This document shows, one piece after another, positions 33,482 through 44,215 of a stretch of 64,000 nt of DNA. This DNA is from Sthenelais limicola (Eukaryota; Annelida; Polychaeta; Phyllodocida; Sigalionidae), in contig OW804102.1 of assembly GCA_942159475.1 (NCBI GenBank), positions 22,138,684 to 22,202,683 on the forward strand, read 5' to 3'. The notes beneath the pieces were generated by a model. That model did no database searches. It was given only the letters and a program-made list of their open reading frames with translations, and was not told the origin of the DNA. A program made the position numbers and the translations under genes. Within the stretch, counting starts at the first letter, position 1, and each line of letters starts with the position of its first letter.

Positions 33482-33831
33482 TTAAAGCTGCACTCTCAGC
33501 TACCATCGGTAAAAAACCTCCTTTTTGTTCAGTTCTTTTCCAGCTCGTCATTTGACCAATATTTTACAGGATTCTGTCCTGTTGTTTTTGCAACAAGGTT
33601 TCTAAAACGTCCTTATTTGTGTTTGGAGGACCCGCCCAAATCCTTTCCTATAATGATTTCACTTATTATCCCTCATCGGCGGCATTATTCGCTTGACTGA
33701 TTGTACTCCAAGTTCTTGTATAAACATATAACAGCACAAGAATATTGATGAATTCAGTCCTATAAGTCGTAATATGGGTAAATTTGGTCATATTTTGTGT
33801 TTGCCGCAATAGATGAGAGTGCAGCTTTAAG
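33482..33831 (+). mobile_element. Family 3 MITE, complete, TTAA-type
   Basis: Ends TTAAAGCTGCACTCTCAGC and ATGAGAGTGCAGCTTTAA form clear terminal inverted repeats. Reading the outer TTAA as target duplication gives AGCTGCACTCTCA termini, as in piggyBac- or Kolobok-type elements. Interior: TTTCCAGCTCGTCATTTGAC, GGAGGACCCGCCCAAATCC, TATTCGCTTGACTGATTG. 350 bp, non-coding. Best reference copy for the family. Confidence 0.8.
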
Positions 33832-34327
33832 CTATTGCCACCACAATCAGTAACCCACACCTTTTGTGTGATGAAGACCTTGGAAAGCTAGTAACAAAAG
33901 AGTCTCACATTAGACGACTATTTTTAGGAAGATCAGAAGCAGGCGGTGATGATTAACTGTCTTGGGTTGTATGTCTTAAGTTGGCGATCGTTGCACAACC
34001 AGCTCAGCATAATGGACCATTTTCATGCATTGATCCAAAGCTTGGTTCGCATGGGTATCGACCCTTAATCTACTTAAGACCAAGGGACAATTTTCCGGCA
34101 GAGATTTTCACCTTGAACTATATGGACCAATTGATCGGCTTCCACTGTTATCTGTTTGTATAGTAGCCACTTACGTCAGTGTCAAGTTGTGATCTTTAAA
34201 CTTGGTTAAGCGGTTGTGCATAGTATATTCTGTAGTTGCCGCCGGATAACGAAACATTATACTGCTTTAGCCTGAAGCCCCTGAAAAAATTGTATTCACT
34301 AGACAACTGTTGAAGCTGCTTACTCAG
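33832..34327. other. Unique sequence, no supported feature
   Basis: No recognised repeat. The 60-codon frame at 33981 has no domain. Confidence 0.4.
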
Positions 34328-34475
34328 TTAACATTGACTGCTTTTTGCCCTGTTGCTTTCATGCCATTTGACAACCGATTAAACCTTTGGAGGATTTCTG
34401 TTTGAATCCTCTCCCACTGTGGCTTCACTTATTATCGCTCATCAGCGGACGTTTGCTATCGACCGATTGGACTTG
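34328..34475 (+). mobile_element. Family 3 MITE fragment
   Basis: TTGCCCTGTTGCTTTCATGC, CATTTGACAACC, TTATTATCGCTCATCAGCGG, ATCGACCGATTGGACTT. Internally deleted. Confidence 0.55.
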
Positions 34476-35224
34476 AACACCTTGAATCCTCCCTTTGTTA
34501 TAGAGGGTATGATTGTACAGGGCCTTCGCACTTTGTTATGTGGGTACATGACTGAACAGGGCTCTATCTGTATCTCCCCTCGACCTGTATGTTCATTAAT
34601 AATCAGACTCTCATGTATGTTATTATATATCATAAATCATGTCTCTTTTCTCGGTTGATTCAATCAAAACTTATAATCTAGAGCTAATAGCTAAGAAAAG
34701 GCAATTTCCTACACTTCTGTTGGACAGGAATATCACATGCAAGTAATTGTATTGCTTCCCTCAGGGGAACACAAAAAAAACGTTTCCTTAGAGCAAGCTA
34801 TTATACAACAGGCCCCTGCATCTACCCCAACCCATCGTTGAGACAAAAAGCAAGACCTTCTCAAGGTCAATACCCCAGCCACCTTCGTGTGTTCGGGCGA
34901 CCTTCCCACAAATTAAGTTTTCTCCCAGGCTTTATGATACTTTATGATACTTCCAGCTATAAATGACATCTATGCTAATGCAGGTATTGGTTTTATGGTC
35001 CAGTCTCCTGATTCTCTACCCTATAATTATTGGCATTGCTATTATGGCTGGCTATCGAGGTATCCCAGTACAATAAGTTCATGGCCACTTTCTCCCAGTA
35101 GGATAGATGCTCAATAAGGAAGGAAGTGTGTGTGTGTGTGTGTGAGGGGGTGGATGGGGGGGGCAGACACCCTTTCCCTAAAGGGCTTTTATCTTCATTC
35201 AAATCGCTGGTGATAATTTAAAGT

Positions 35225-35300
35225 CGTATAGGCGTAATCGTTAGAAATTATACAATTCGCTGTCACCAATTATCTCAACTTTTTTTAGGCTAATTTTTCA
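35225..35300 (-). mobile_element. Family 1 MITE end fragment
   Basis: ATCGTTAGAAATTATACAAT, TCGCTGTCACCAATTATCTC matches the 3' end of Family 1 in reverse. Cut off at the neighbouring MITE. Confidence 0.5.
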
Positions 35301-35335
35301 GAATTTGTTGCGACCTAGCTGATAAAAAACAGATT

Positions 35336-35528
35336 AATAGGGTCTATCCACTGTACGTATGACCTTGCGTATGGGGCTGCGTATACGTAATGGTGTGCAG
35401 GGCGGCTGGCCGCCGAATCTTGCATACATATGCCTGCCTTTGTAAAGAATCTTCTCAAAGAGGTTATTCTCTTCAAATAGCCACACCCAATTTTTTCATA
35501 TCCATCGCAGCAGTGGATAGACCCTATT
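35336..35528. mobile_element. 193-bp MITE, AATAGGGTCTATCCACTG ends
   Basis: AATAGGGTCTATCCACTG at the left and CAGTGGATAGACCCTATT at the right: 18-bp perfect terminal inverted repeats. Interior GC-richer (CAGGGCGGCTGGCCGCCG). No coding capacity. Confidence 0.85.
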
Positions 35529-36394
35529 ATAAATCAACATAGTTTCATCGCCCAATACATACCATGGCTCCCCCTGCTATAATCGATGATCATCCCTCAA
35601 CCCAGTTCTAATCTCAACTTCCATCTTGTTATATAGAATACCAATAAGCGTTCTAAATCTCATCTAAAGGGTCTTTTCCACAGATCAGATTTACCCTTAC
35701 ACCGTTATCACGACATAATATTGATGTGACATAATATTGATGGAAAAAGATCTGGCAGATGGATACCGTGAATTGTTCTTTTTTCAAAATTCAAGATTCT
35801 AACAACACAACAAAGAAGGTCCTCTTTTCAGGTTATCAGTTGACATACCATATACTTGCTATGTTGAATAAATGTTAGTATTATTCGTCCAAATTCTATC
35901 ATATTTTTCTCGAAATGTTTAAACAAAGTGTAAGATAAAACCCAAATAGTTTAACACCCCTTTAAGTAATAACAATAATGGAGTTAATCTAGAATACCCT
36001 TTAGCATATAGATAATGCGTTTCGGATGCAGATATATCCTTCAGTATCGGCGAAGCGATGAACACACAAAATGTGCGAATCAATTTTGTTCTGAGCGCAT
36101 TCATATTACAATACTGTGATTGTGCATGTTAAAAATGCGGAAATCTATCTTATCCAGTAATGAAGCAATTTCTGAGCTTCTCCCGAAGCGTTAGAAATGA
36201 ATGGTCATACTGTCTAGCCACGTAGAATAAGTAAGTCTTTTATTTTGATATCTAGTGATTTTAATTTCGATTAAATCATGGTTTGATATGACTGGTGATT
36301 TCCATGTTTCAGCCTTGAAGTTAAGTTAATGGGTCTTGCTTGTCATAGCCATAGTTGATTATTCAAGTCGTTTGTCTTGGTCTGTGCAGTTGGC
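35529..36394. other. Unique sequence, no supported feature
   Basis: A short ATAATATTGATG(T/G) duplication near 35720-35745. Otherwise nothing recognised. Confidence 0.4.
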
Positions 36395-36520
36395 AGCACC
36401 AAAATCGTAATGCGATTCATCTTCTCCAAACCTCTGAAATAACTCAAATTAAAACAAAGATAAGGTTCAAAATAAGATTCAACCTAACCAAACAGACTTC
36501 TTAGATCAACGCAATGCCAA
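36395..36520 (-). mobile_element. Family 1 MITE fragment
   Basis: GATTCATCTTCTCCAAACCT, CTGAAATAACTCAAATTAAA, AACCTAACCAAACAGACTTC, GATCAACGCAATGCCAAATA. The reverse 3' half of the family. Confidence 0.6.
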
Positions 36521-36579
36521 ATATGCAGTGTAGTGGTCGCGGGTCGTGGAATCTAGTTGTGGCCTGCTGAGATTATACC

Positions 36580-36655
36580 AGTCTAGGTAGCTCAGAGGTA
36601 GAGCATTGTGTCTGTTTAGGCAAGAACATTTCTCAGCAGGTTCACTATATATAGT
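36580..36655 (+). mobile_element. tRNA-derived SINE head
   Basis: A good A-box/D-arm (TAGCTCAGAGGTAGAGCA, 36588-36605) is followed after ~32 nt by a B-box-like GCAGGTTCACT. The acceptor ends do not pair, so it is a tRNA-like SINE or pseudogene and not a working tRNA. Confidence 0.5.
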
Positions 36656-37084
36656 ATTTATAAGGTTTGCATGTATGCATTTTATACAGAGCTGGCTGTA
36701 TTTATAAGTGTGCAATAATATTATAAGAATTAATGAACAACCATACAATTGGGGCTGGTACACTGATGATGCAATATCCCGACACAAAACGGGTCAGAAA
36801 TGAAGGTTATTAATCCTTTCAGTAATATAAACACGTATAAGCATCATAGCAAACTCTCCATAAGAAAAAAACAATTATGCATTTTATACTTAACAATTAT
36901 GTTTGTCTAGATATGCTATAACCAACTGTTATTTGTTGCATTTGCAGGTGTGTACTTCCCGTCGGTCCAGTATAGATCTCTGCAGTAAGTCATTTCTAAA
37001 ATTTTGAAAATACTCATAAAATCTTGCTGCGTAGGTCCATATATTGAAGGATCTCCTCCACACATTGGTACCCATCCTTTTTTC

Positions 37085-37140
37085 AATTCAATTCAATTAA
37101 AAATGTCTTTATTGCTGATGTTATTACAAGTGGTAGATCA
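37085..37140 (-). mobile_element. LINE-like 3' tail (AATTG repeats)
   Basis: On minus: AGCAATAAAGACATTTTTAA, TTGAATTGAATTGAAAAAA. AATAAA followed by a pentamer tail resembles non-LTR retrotransposon ends. No coding part found. Confidence 0.35.
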
Positions 37141-37666
37141 TCTCTGACGTGTCAGGTCTTCCGATGAGTGCCATTTTTACTTAGAGTTGAGTTGCATGTT
37201 TCTAAAAGTTTTTTTTTGCAATCTTAATATCAAGGAACTCATTCATATTATTTTTGTGAGGTTTTATTTCAGGTCAAATCACACAGATGCACTTTCCCCG
37301 AATGCAAAAAATGTTTCGTCGTGTTCTGAGATTGGCTTGTCATATTCGTGGCATACAATACAAGTTAGAGGTTTATACAGTTCCAGATTGTATAAATATG
37401 TGTTAATTACAGTGAATGCCCAACTAATAATCACGAGCTGTCAGTTTCCTTATGACAGAAATTGTAATTGTACAATTGGATAGCTTTTCTGTCCATTTCC
37501 GTATCACCTTTGTCACCCTATTCGTGAAACCCGTACCCAACCCTACTCAACCCCAACTGTAACTAGTTTAAGACCCTGCCCACACACAGCCGATTTGCCT
37601 CCCGATTTGGGTCTCACGATGAATCCTATGATTTCATTTCAAATACTGGTTTATGTTTTTGAAATA

Positions 37667-38000
37667 ACAAATGGGAGAGGGAAGGGGACAGGTAGGGTGA
37701 AAAAGGGAGTTGGAAGCGGGAGAGACAGAAGAGGGGCAAGGGAGGAGAAAAAGAGGGGTGGGATATGAGACACGGAGAAGAGGGAGAGGGAAAAGAGGGG
37801 AGGGAGAGAGTGTAGGAGAGAAAGGGGAGAGGGAGAGGGAGGGAGAGAGTGTAGGGGAGAGTGAGGAAGATGGGGAGGGGAAGAGAGGGAAGAGGGGGAA
37901 GGGGACAGAAAAAGAGGGGCATAATGGAGGCCAGAGTGGGAGAGTGAAGAAGGAAAAGGTGGGAGGTGCAGGGGAGGTGCAGGGGGAGAGGGGGACCGTC
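37667..38000 (+). repeat. Polypurine tract, degenerate GGGAGAGA
   Basis: About 330 bp of mostly G/A on plus (GGGAGAGGGA, AAGAGGGG, GAGAGTGTAGG units), less regular than the 8.8-9.5 kb array. Frames on both strands are low-complexity and not genes. Confidence 0.85.
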
Positions 38001-38234
38001 CGAAGGACGGGTACTTTGCTAGTGTATAATGAAGGACAAAGTAAAGATGTTTCGAAAAGAATCACACAGTAAAGCGCCTTACCCATAAAACACCCATCTA
38101 TAACCTGGCCATGCCAGACCACTGCCTCCTTTATTGGTTAATCGATACAACGGTTAACGGGAGGGAGAGTAGCCCCAAGGTCCATGCCCGTTACCCACCA
38201 CATGTATGGGTGTTTTACATGACAGTGATTATAT

Positions 38235-38437
38235 GGGTCAGATGTTCAGAAAATGTACGAATGCATGGTAGCTCTACAAATTTAGGAAATTAGGCTGAAG
38301 AATGATGAATGTCGAGTATATCTGAGTATATTTGGTATCCCATTGATATAAAGTATCAGTTCTGTTATGTTATGATATGTGGTTTATTTGAGAGGATTGC
38401 TGAAGGCGAATTGAACATTTTCTGAAGATCTGACCCA
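38235..38437 (+). mobile_element. Family 1 MITE, complete but shortened
   Basis: GGGTCAGATGTTCAGAAAAT, then GTACGAATGCATGGTAGCTC ... TTGAACATTTTCTGAAGATC, then TGACCC. About 203 bp, with an internal deletion relative to the ~235-bp form. Confidence 0.85.
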
Positions 38438-39117
38438 TATCGTACTGATATATAGAGATAAGGCTCATCGGTGCTGGGGTATAGGACCCATCCTCTTAGT
38501 TTTGAGAGGCTTTTAGATGTTTATTATTAAGTCACAAATTGATGATTAACTGGTAGGGAGCCTCCGTCTCCCCCAATCTCATCATCCTCTATCCCCTCCC
38601 TCCTCCTGTAGGTCCGCCCTGGAGCTTATTTACTTGTTGATAATTGATCTGGTATGATGAACAAGGACTAGTACAGCTACCAGGTCCGGGATCCAGGAAA
38701 TAAACCATTCACCTTCGCCAAATCTCTCAAAAGACCCAAATTTCGTTCAACAATAAACAACTCAAAAGTACCAACAATCGATGAAGAAATCCCCCCCCCC
38801 CCCCACACACACACACACTCAGGGGTAAAAAATGTACACCTTTCTGTTCCAGCCTTTGGAAAGTACCCCCTTTCCGCGAATTCAAGGAGTCTTGCTTAAC
38901 ATGATACCCATTTTACCCCCCCTTTTTGTGGCAAAACGCGGAAAACTTTATGCCAAAGAAAACGCCTTATAAAATGATAGAATAAGAAAAACACGCTCTT
39001 GACTCTAGAAGTAGCTAGGGTCTAGGAATTTGGTTGATGTAGTCATGCCATTATTAGTGGTAAGCAGTCCACCCCACAAATGAGAACATTTGAAGGAAGA
39101 GATCCTGTAAATATAAC

Positions 39118-39180
39118 ACTTTGAAAAATATCTATTTTCGGACTTGTGACTCGTTTTCCTGTGACACATCACATATGACT
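39118..39180 (+). mobile_element. Family D MITE terminal fragment
   Basis: TTTTCGGACTTGTGACTCG, TTTTCCTGTGACACATCACA. One end only. Confidence 0.45.
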
Positions 39181-39658
39181 TTAAATTTAAATCGATCTGT
39201 TTGAAAATATATATATGTTGGCCAAAGTAAAAAAACAATGTACAAATGGCCATATGAAATTTTGAAACTTTATCAAATGCACTTTAGAATACCATCCTTA
39301 GGTTTTTTGAACAGCCCACATGTTCCCTCATTTGGGGAAAAATTGTCTGTTGATAGCTTAAACAGCTGAACTAGGAGAACGATTTCAATTTTGAGCCCTT
39401 CAAAACGCTATTTTTGAAGTTCAGTATTGAAAAATTCTAGTGGAAAAATAATGATTAGATAAAATATCATGGCACAAAATTGATATTTTCGACTTACAAG
39501 ACAATTTACAATAGGATATAAACTACTACCATATGTTCAATATCCTTTGTATAGAGACAATGAGTTTTAAACTTATAAACAAACAAATAATATACAATGT
39601 AAGTCAGTCAAAGCAAAGGGAGCAGGCAGATTATCTCAATTTAAATAGAAACAACCAA

Positions 39659-39693
39659 CTCCTGAAGAAGGGCAAGTCGCCCGAAAGCTCGAG
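39659..39693 (+). ncRNA. Second hammerhead-ribozyme-like core
   Basis: In order on plus: CTC (stem I), CTGAAGA (39662-39668), an extra A, GGGC-loop-GCCC (stem II, 39670-39682), GAAA (39683-39686), self-complementary AGCT (stem III), C as cleavage nucleotide, then GAG closing stem I. Stem II differs in sequence from the 33.1 kb core but still pairs, which argues for real structure. Followed by AATAAA (in CCAAATAAAACAAC). Stem I is short. Confidence 0.45.
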
Positions 39694-40110
39694 ATAACCA
39701 AATAAAACAACAATCAAGTTTATTATGCTCTTTCATCAATTACATCAACCATTTTAAGCCAGCCTCCCCGATATACAGCGAGCCCCCTTCCCTCTACTGT
39801 AAATAGAAACAAGATTTTTTTTTTCTACCTTCCTTGAAAAAGTTCTCTCATAATTAAGCCTACGGATATATGCTTTTCTGTGCCACAAAGGGAGTAAAAA
39901 AATACCCCTGTTCCAGCATTCCACGGACTTAACTTGCAAAAAATATGCCCTTTTCTAGCATTTCGCAGATCTCAGCTGCAAATTGGTACCCTTATTTGGT
40001 ACCCGTGTTTGTGGGTGAAAAATTACCCCTTTCTCCGCGAAATTGGGAACAAAAGAGCGTACACTTTTAAACCCTGAGTGTGTGTGGAGGGGGGCGGGGC
40101 GGGGAAGAAA

Positions 40111-40544
40111 TCAAGGAAGAAAAAAGGACGCAAAAGACAGTTAAACTTAAATGAAAGGACCTTCTGAACCAGATTTGCCTAGCATTTACCATTTCTTCAG
40201 TGCAATTCAGCTAAATATTTCTATGCACTGATCCCATATTCCCAGATAAAATCGCCATGTTCTAGTTTCTGGCCAGCACGACTTTTATTGCAAAACTCAA
40301 TACGATGTTTTAGCCAAAGTTCTACAGTGTAATACAATACAGGGGGAGGGCAGGAGGGCGGTGAGGGTGAGGAGGCAGTTCGCGGGGCTCAATTTACAAT
40401 CTGGTTGACCTGACTGTTTCTTATTGGGACCACCGCAGCAATTCATTGCCATCAAATGCGTAATCAATAGCTGATCTATTTTTGTTTCAATTCAAATATT
40501 TGTATTGGTAGTTGGTACATTTTAAATGTGCTCAAACGCATAAC
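40111..40544. other. Unique sequence, no supported feature
   Basis: A G-rich patch at 40340-40385. Nothing else recognised. Confidence 0.4.
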
Positions 40545-40789
40545 CGACCATTGCACTTTATACGATTGTGTTACGACTCTTAGAGGCCTCGTAACTCTCT
40601 CATAGCAAAAGTTGCATTGCACTTTATACGATTTGTTTCTGAGACTAGTCTGAAAGACTTCTTAACTCGCTCAAATGCATGAGTTTCAATGCAACAACCC
40701 TCGTTTCATAAAGCCCCCGTAGTTGTAAATCTAAGAGGGTGTTACAAGGCCATTAAGGCATGAGCTTATCGCGTATAGTGCAATGCAAC
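40545..40789. mobile_element. MITE-like inverted repeat with duplicated left arm
   Basis: GTTGCATTGCACTTTATACG (40611) pairs with CGCGTATAGTGCAATGCAAC (ending ~40789). The left arm also has a direct copy at 40545-40606 (CCATTGCACTTTATACGATT ... CTTAGAGGCCTCGTAACTCT). Confidence 0.55.
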
Positions 40790-41234
40790 CAAAGGCGATT
40801 GTTTTCGTGCATTGCCAAGAACAGCCTGAAGACGATGAGATAGATTATGATACAATAATGCATTGTTCCGCTTAACCTGAGCCTGGTTTACCTGAATTCT
40901 CAGTTCACCTGAACACTTTGCAATTTCCCTGCAGACTTCCAACTTAATTGTCCGTTCTCCTTCAACCTGAACCTTTCCGGTTAACCTGAACCTTTTCTGA
41001 TTTCCCCTTGAGTTCAGCTAAGTGGAACAACCATTATTACTTTAGTTAAAACTAAACACACACAGTTAGAGTTTTATGTTCTTGGATATAGAACAGCAAT
41101 AATTATAGTAAGACACTGCAATCTATGAACAATACTTGAAATCTCGATTTAAGATTATAGCATTTTCACCTGTTTATGTATCGTTTCAAGTGAGTTGAAT
41201 TCAGGTATTTTAACATAGGAGTTCAATGTGCCGT
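40790..41234. other. Unique sequence; short CCTGAAC(C) cluster
   Basis: Between 40870 and 41000, AACCTGA / ACCTGAAC(C) recurs about six times, a loose degenerate repeat. No gene. Confidence 0.4.
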
Positions 41235-41770
41235 TAGTCAGGGAATATTATGAGAAAAAAGGCTAACCTGTGAACAAATTCCTTACCAAGATATTTCTTC
41301 ACAAATTTGTCTACTAACATAATTATTTCAAAACATTTAAATTCAACTCCCGTAGGAAAAGTCTGTGACAGCTGAAAACCAAAACGGCCACCACTAAAAC
41401 TTTGAAACTCAATAACTTGGGGTAGAATAAACATGTAATCAAGTGTGAATACACTTTTCCTATGTTTTAAGGCATTGGGAATTCATTGGAATATGAAACA
41501 AGTTGATAAGACAATATTCAGCAAGTTAATCTACTGATACGGAGGAAAAAAGAACAAAAACCCTAAAAAGAATCCTCCCAAATGTACCCTGTGACGTAAA
41601 AGGTCTAATTCAGATTTATGAAAGTATTTATGCCTTCCTTACTTTCATCATCAGCAACTGAGCTGTTTGCATCATCACCATTGCAATAGCCAGAAGCTGG
41701 AGTACTTCCAGATTAATTTTAATTTTCTGGAAGAAGACATGAAACTGCTGCATATATATGGAGGGAATAA
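41235..41770 (-). pseudogene. Old relative of elements A/B with nuclease C-terminal tail
   Basis: The left end TAGTCAGGGAATATTATGAG, AAAAAAGGCTAACCT aligns with the TAGTCCAGGCAAT... terminus of element B. 41390-41640 matches their subterminal block (AATCAAGTGTGAATACACTT, GGCATTGGGAATTCATTGG). On minus, 41640-41755 encodes, with frameshifts, SSSRKLKL then STPASGYCNGDDANSS, the cysteine-rich tail of the same protein with several Cys lost. The right end was not found. Clearly older and more decayed than A/B. Confidence 0.6.
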
Positions 41771-42334
41771 TTGTACTACAACTGTCTTACACTATAGAGA
41801 AATTGACTCTTTTCGGTCCTCATCTTAGATCTCACAGCCACACCTAAAACTGTTAAAATATTTCAGTGATGTAGGAAGAAGGAGGGCCATGCACCCCCCC
41901 CCACCAATAAAAGTGTGTGTGGGGGGGGGGGGGGGGCCACCATTTTACCTTTAGGCCTATATCAATTTTGGAATGCTGTAAAATGAACCAAAGATTCCTC
42001 CAGATAATGAATACCCTCTCTCAGGAATATAAAATGCCAGTGGGCCTAAAGTTTTGTAACTAGCCCTTGCAAAAAACATTTTCGCTGCCAATAAACACAA
42101 GCTTAGCACTGCCACCCATGCCTTTGGTCCAGATACCCTAGTATCCCAGAACCCCATTTAACTAACTTTTCTTGCTTAATTTGGTCTTAGTGTCGCTCAT
42201 TCTTTCCCAATCAAAAGGAAATGACATCAATAACTAAATGTGTGAGTTAGAAAGAAAGCCGTGCCCAAGATATGAAGATAATAGTGAAATTAAAGAATAA
42301 AATGACTGAAAAATGAGACAAATCTAAAAAGGCT
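41771..42334. other. Unique sequence with homopolymer runs
   Basis: CCCCCCCCC and a long G run (41890-41938). A 66-codon minus frame (41957-42157) has no domain. It might belong to the interior of the older transposon, but nothing shows it. Confidence 0.35.
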
Positions 42335-42400
42335 GTCTGCCCTGGGATTCAACCTCACAATGTCTGGTTTTGCAGTCTTACATGCTAACCACTTGAACAT
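42335..42400 (-). mobile_element. tRNA-derived SINE head
   Basis: On minus: AAGTGGTTAGCATGTAAGAC with an A box (TGGTTAGCATG), then GAGGTTGAATCCCAGGG with a B box (GGTTGAATCCC), spaced as in a tRNA (~35 nt). No pairing acceptor stem, so a SINE or pseudogene. Confidence 0.6.
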
Positions 42401-44041
42401 AGGGGACTGTAGAGAACATGCATTTAGATAAAGGGCATACCCATTGATGTGAGCGGCATGCAATTTAATGATTCAAATTATCATAAAAGTATGTCTGGCA
42501 TCTGCAATCTATTTATATAATGTGCAGGGATTTCTAGGTCTGCACCTTTCTCTGGACAGTTTCAAACTTTGCAGTGTCTTATAACATAGAGGGAGTGGTT
42601 TCTCCAATCTTAGAAAACTGGAACAAAAACACGCGGATGCAGGTGTCATTTCCCCATTTTCATTAGCAAATTCATTTCTCTCAATAAGCAAGTTTCTGGT
42701 GAGCTTGGCATGTGCATTCACAAAAGAGGTACAGTAGGTCACATCAAGATATTTTGTAATGAAATCCAATTCTGATTATACCAATACATTGGGGAATGAG
42801 CGCTTGTTCAGAAAGTTATTTCATTAAAAAAGACTTAGGACTTCTTCAGAATAATTTGCCCAATATATGTATAGGTCTAGCCTTTGTGCTTCAAATGAAC
42901 TCTCTTTGCATTTGACATCCCATATTTGGATCCTGTTTCAACTTTCATGAGGAAATTGACAAATGTCTAGCATTTTTCTCTCTCACCTTTCTGAGGCAAT
43001 AGACAATATTCGGAATGGGATATGCTTACTGGTAGACTGGGGCCAGAGTAGAGGATCATGGGTAAATTTGACCGGAAGAGGGGTCAAGCCACCTGAGTTT
43101 ACATTATGTGGGTGCAGGTTCCAATGGATGCAGAGAGGGACCCTTAATAAAAGTCATTTTCGTGGTAGAAAAACATCTAATATTGCCACCAAACTTGAGG
43201 ATATATGAGACAACACCATGCCCTATCTGCATATTAATTTATGTTCCTCAGATAATTATGGAAAACAATTATTAGAACAAATCTCAACAGGTTATTGGAT
43301 GCGCTGTATGTAGGTGCAGGTTGAGTGCATGATGCATGCGGCTGCACTGTGTGTGAGCGGATGTGAGGAGGCAGATACCTCCAGCTGTGGTCAGGGCCCC
43401 TCCCACCCTCAGACTGGTCTCCCTTGCTCTATGAAATTAGTGTCAGCTGCCATATCTCAAGCCAACCTGGGTAATTCAAATCTTGCCTATTAGCTCTGAA
43501 TGGGAATACCTAGAACTTTTGTTGCCAAATAGCTGCCAAAACTCTTTTTGTGACTGTTAGAGAATTTATGAATTTCATGTTCTAATATAAATTCACCATG
43601 TCCACACAACATCATGAAGCTGTAAATTGTGTGTGCTTTGAGTCACTTTCAACATGACAGTGGCAATTTAAAACAGTTCCAAATCCAGGTTGAGTTGTTC
43701 AATATTGTTCTCGGTGGTACATTTCCCTAATTATACAAACAAATTGGGCACTTTCTGGAATGGCCTTCACCCAGTTTGCTCGCCATTTTTTTCCATTATA
43801 GTACAAACTATTTTCTAAATCTATCGGAGTTAGGTTGCTCAACATAAGACTGCCAATTAACCCATATATATTCCCCTCCCACCCGAATCACATAATTATT
43901 TCTCTTGGAGCGTACCAGCTTGAGGGCAGTTACATTTCTATGAATGTCATGAGGTAATATTGGCTCTTTTTATTTGTACTTTCTTACTAACTGTGTTACC
44001 AAAGGCAATACGTAAACCCTATTCAAGGAATGGGGTAGGAT
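42401..44041. other. Unique sequence, no supported gene
   Basis: Two frames (42509-42769 minus, 42963-43208 plus) are unrecognised. The minus one contains NAHAKLTRNLLIERNEFANE, which I could not place. No splice-consistent gene model. Confidence 0.35.
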
Positions 44042-44215
44042 GGGTCAGATTGTCAGAAAATGTACATTCGGCATCTTTACATATTTGCTCAATTCTGCTA
44101 GCTTAGGCTAAATCGCGATAACTTAGTATAAGTATATTGTGGTTACGAAACACATCTTTGTTTGAAATTATGATTATTTGAGAGCATCGGTGCCCGGAGT
44201 CGACGATCTAACCAT
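44042..44215 (+). mobile_element. Family 1 MITE, eroded
   Basis: GGGTCAGATTGTCAGAAAAT, then GTACATTCGGCATCTTTACA. The right part is degraded (TTATTTGAGAGCATCGGTGC, then CGATCTAACC). Confidence 0.7.

Larger units (their letters stand above)
38790..40110. mobile_element. ~1.3-kb element with diverged inverted ends
   Basis: Left CACACACACTCAGGGGTAAA, AAATGTACACCTTTCTGTTCC, AGTACCCCCTTTCCGCG is mirrored at the right by CGCGAAATTGGGAACAAAAG, AGCGTACACTTTTAAACCCT, GAGTGTGTGTGG. The inner right arm repeats GGTACCC / CAGCATTTCGC phrases. Inside lie a Family D end (39118-39180) and a hammerhead-like core (39659-39693). No transposase frame. C15 and GC-rich runs sit at the outer ends. Confidence 0.45.

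Noticed and set aside
41957..42769. Two minus-strand frames as parts of an intact transposase next to the 41.2 kb element
   Set aside because: No motif of the nuclease family or of a DDE transposase could be read in them.
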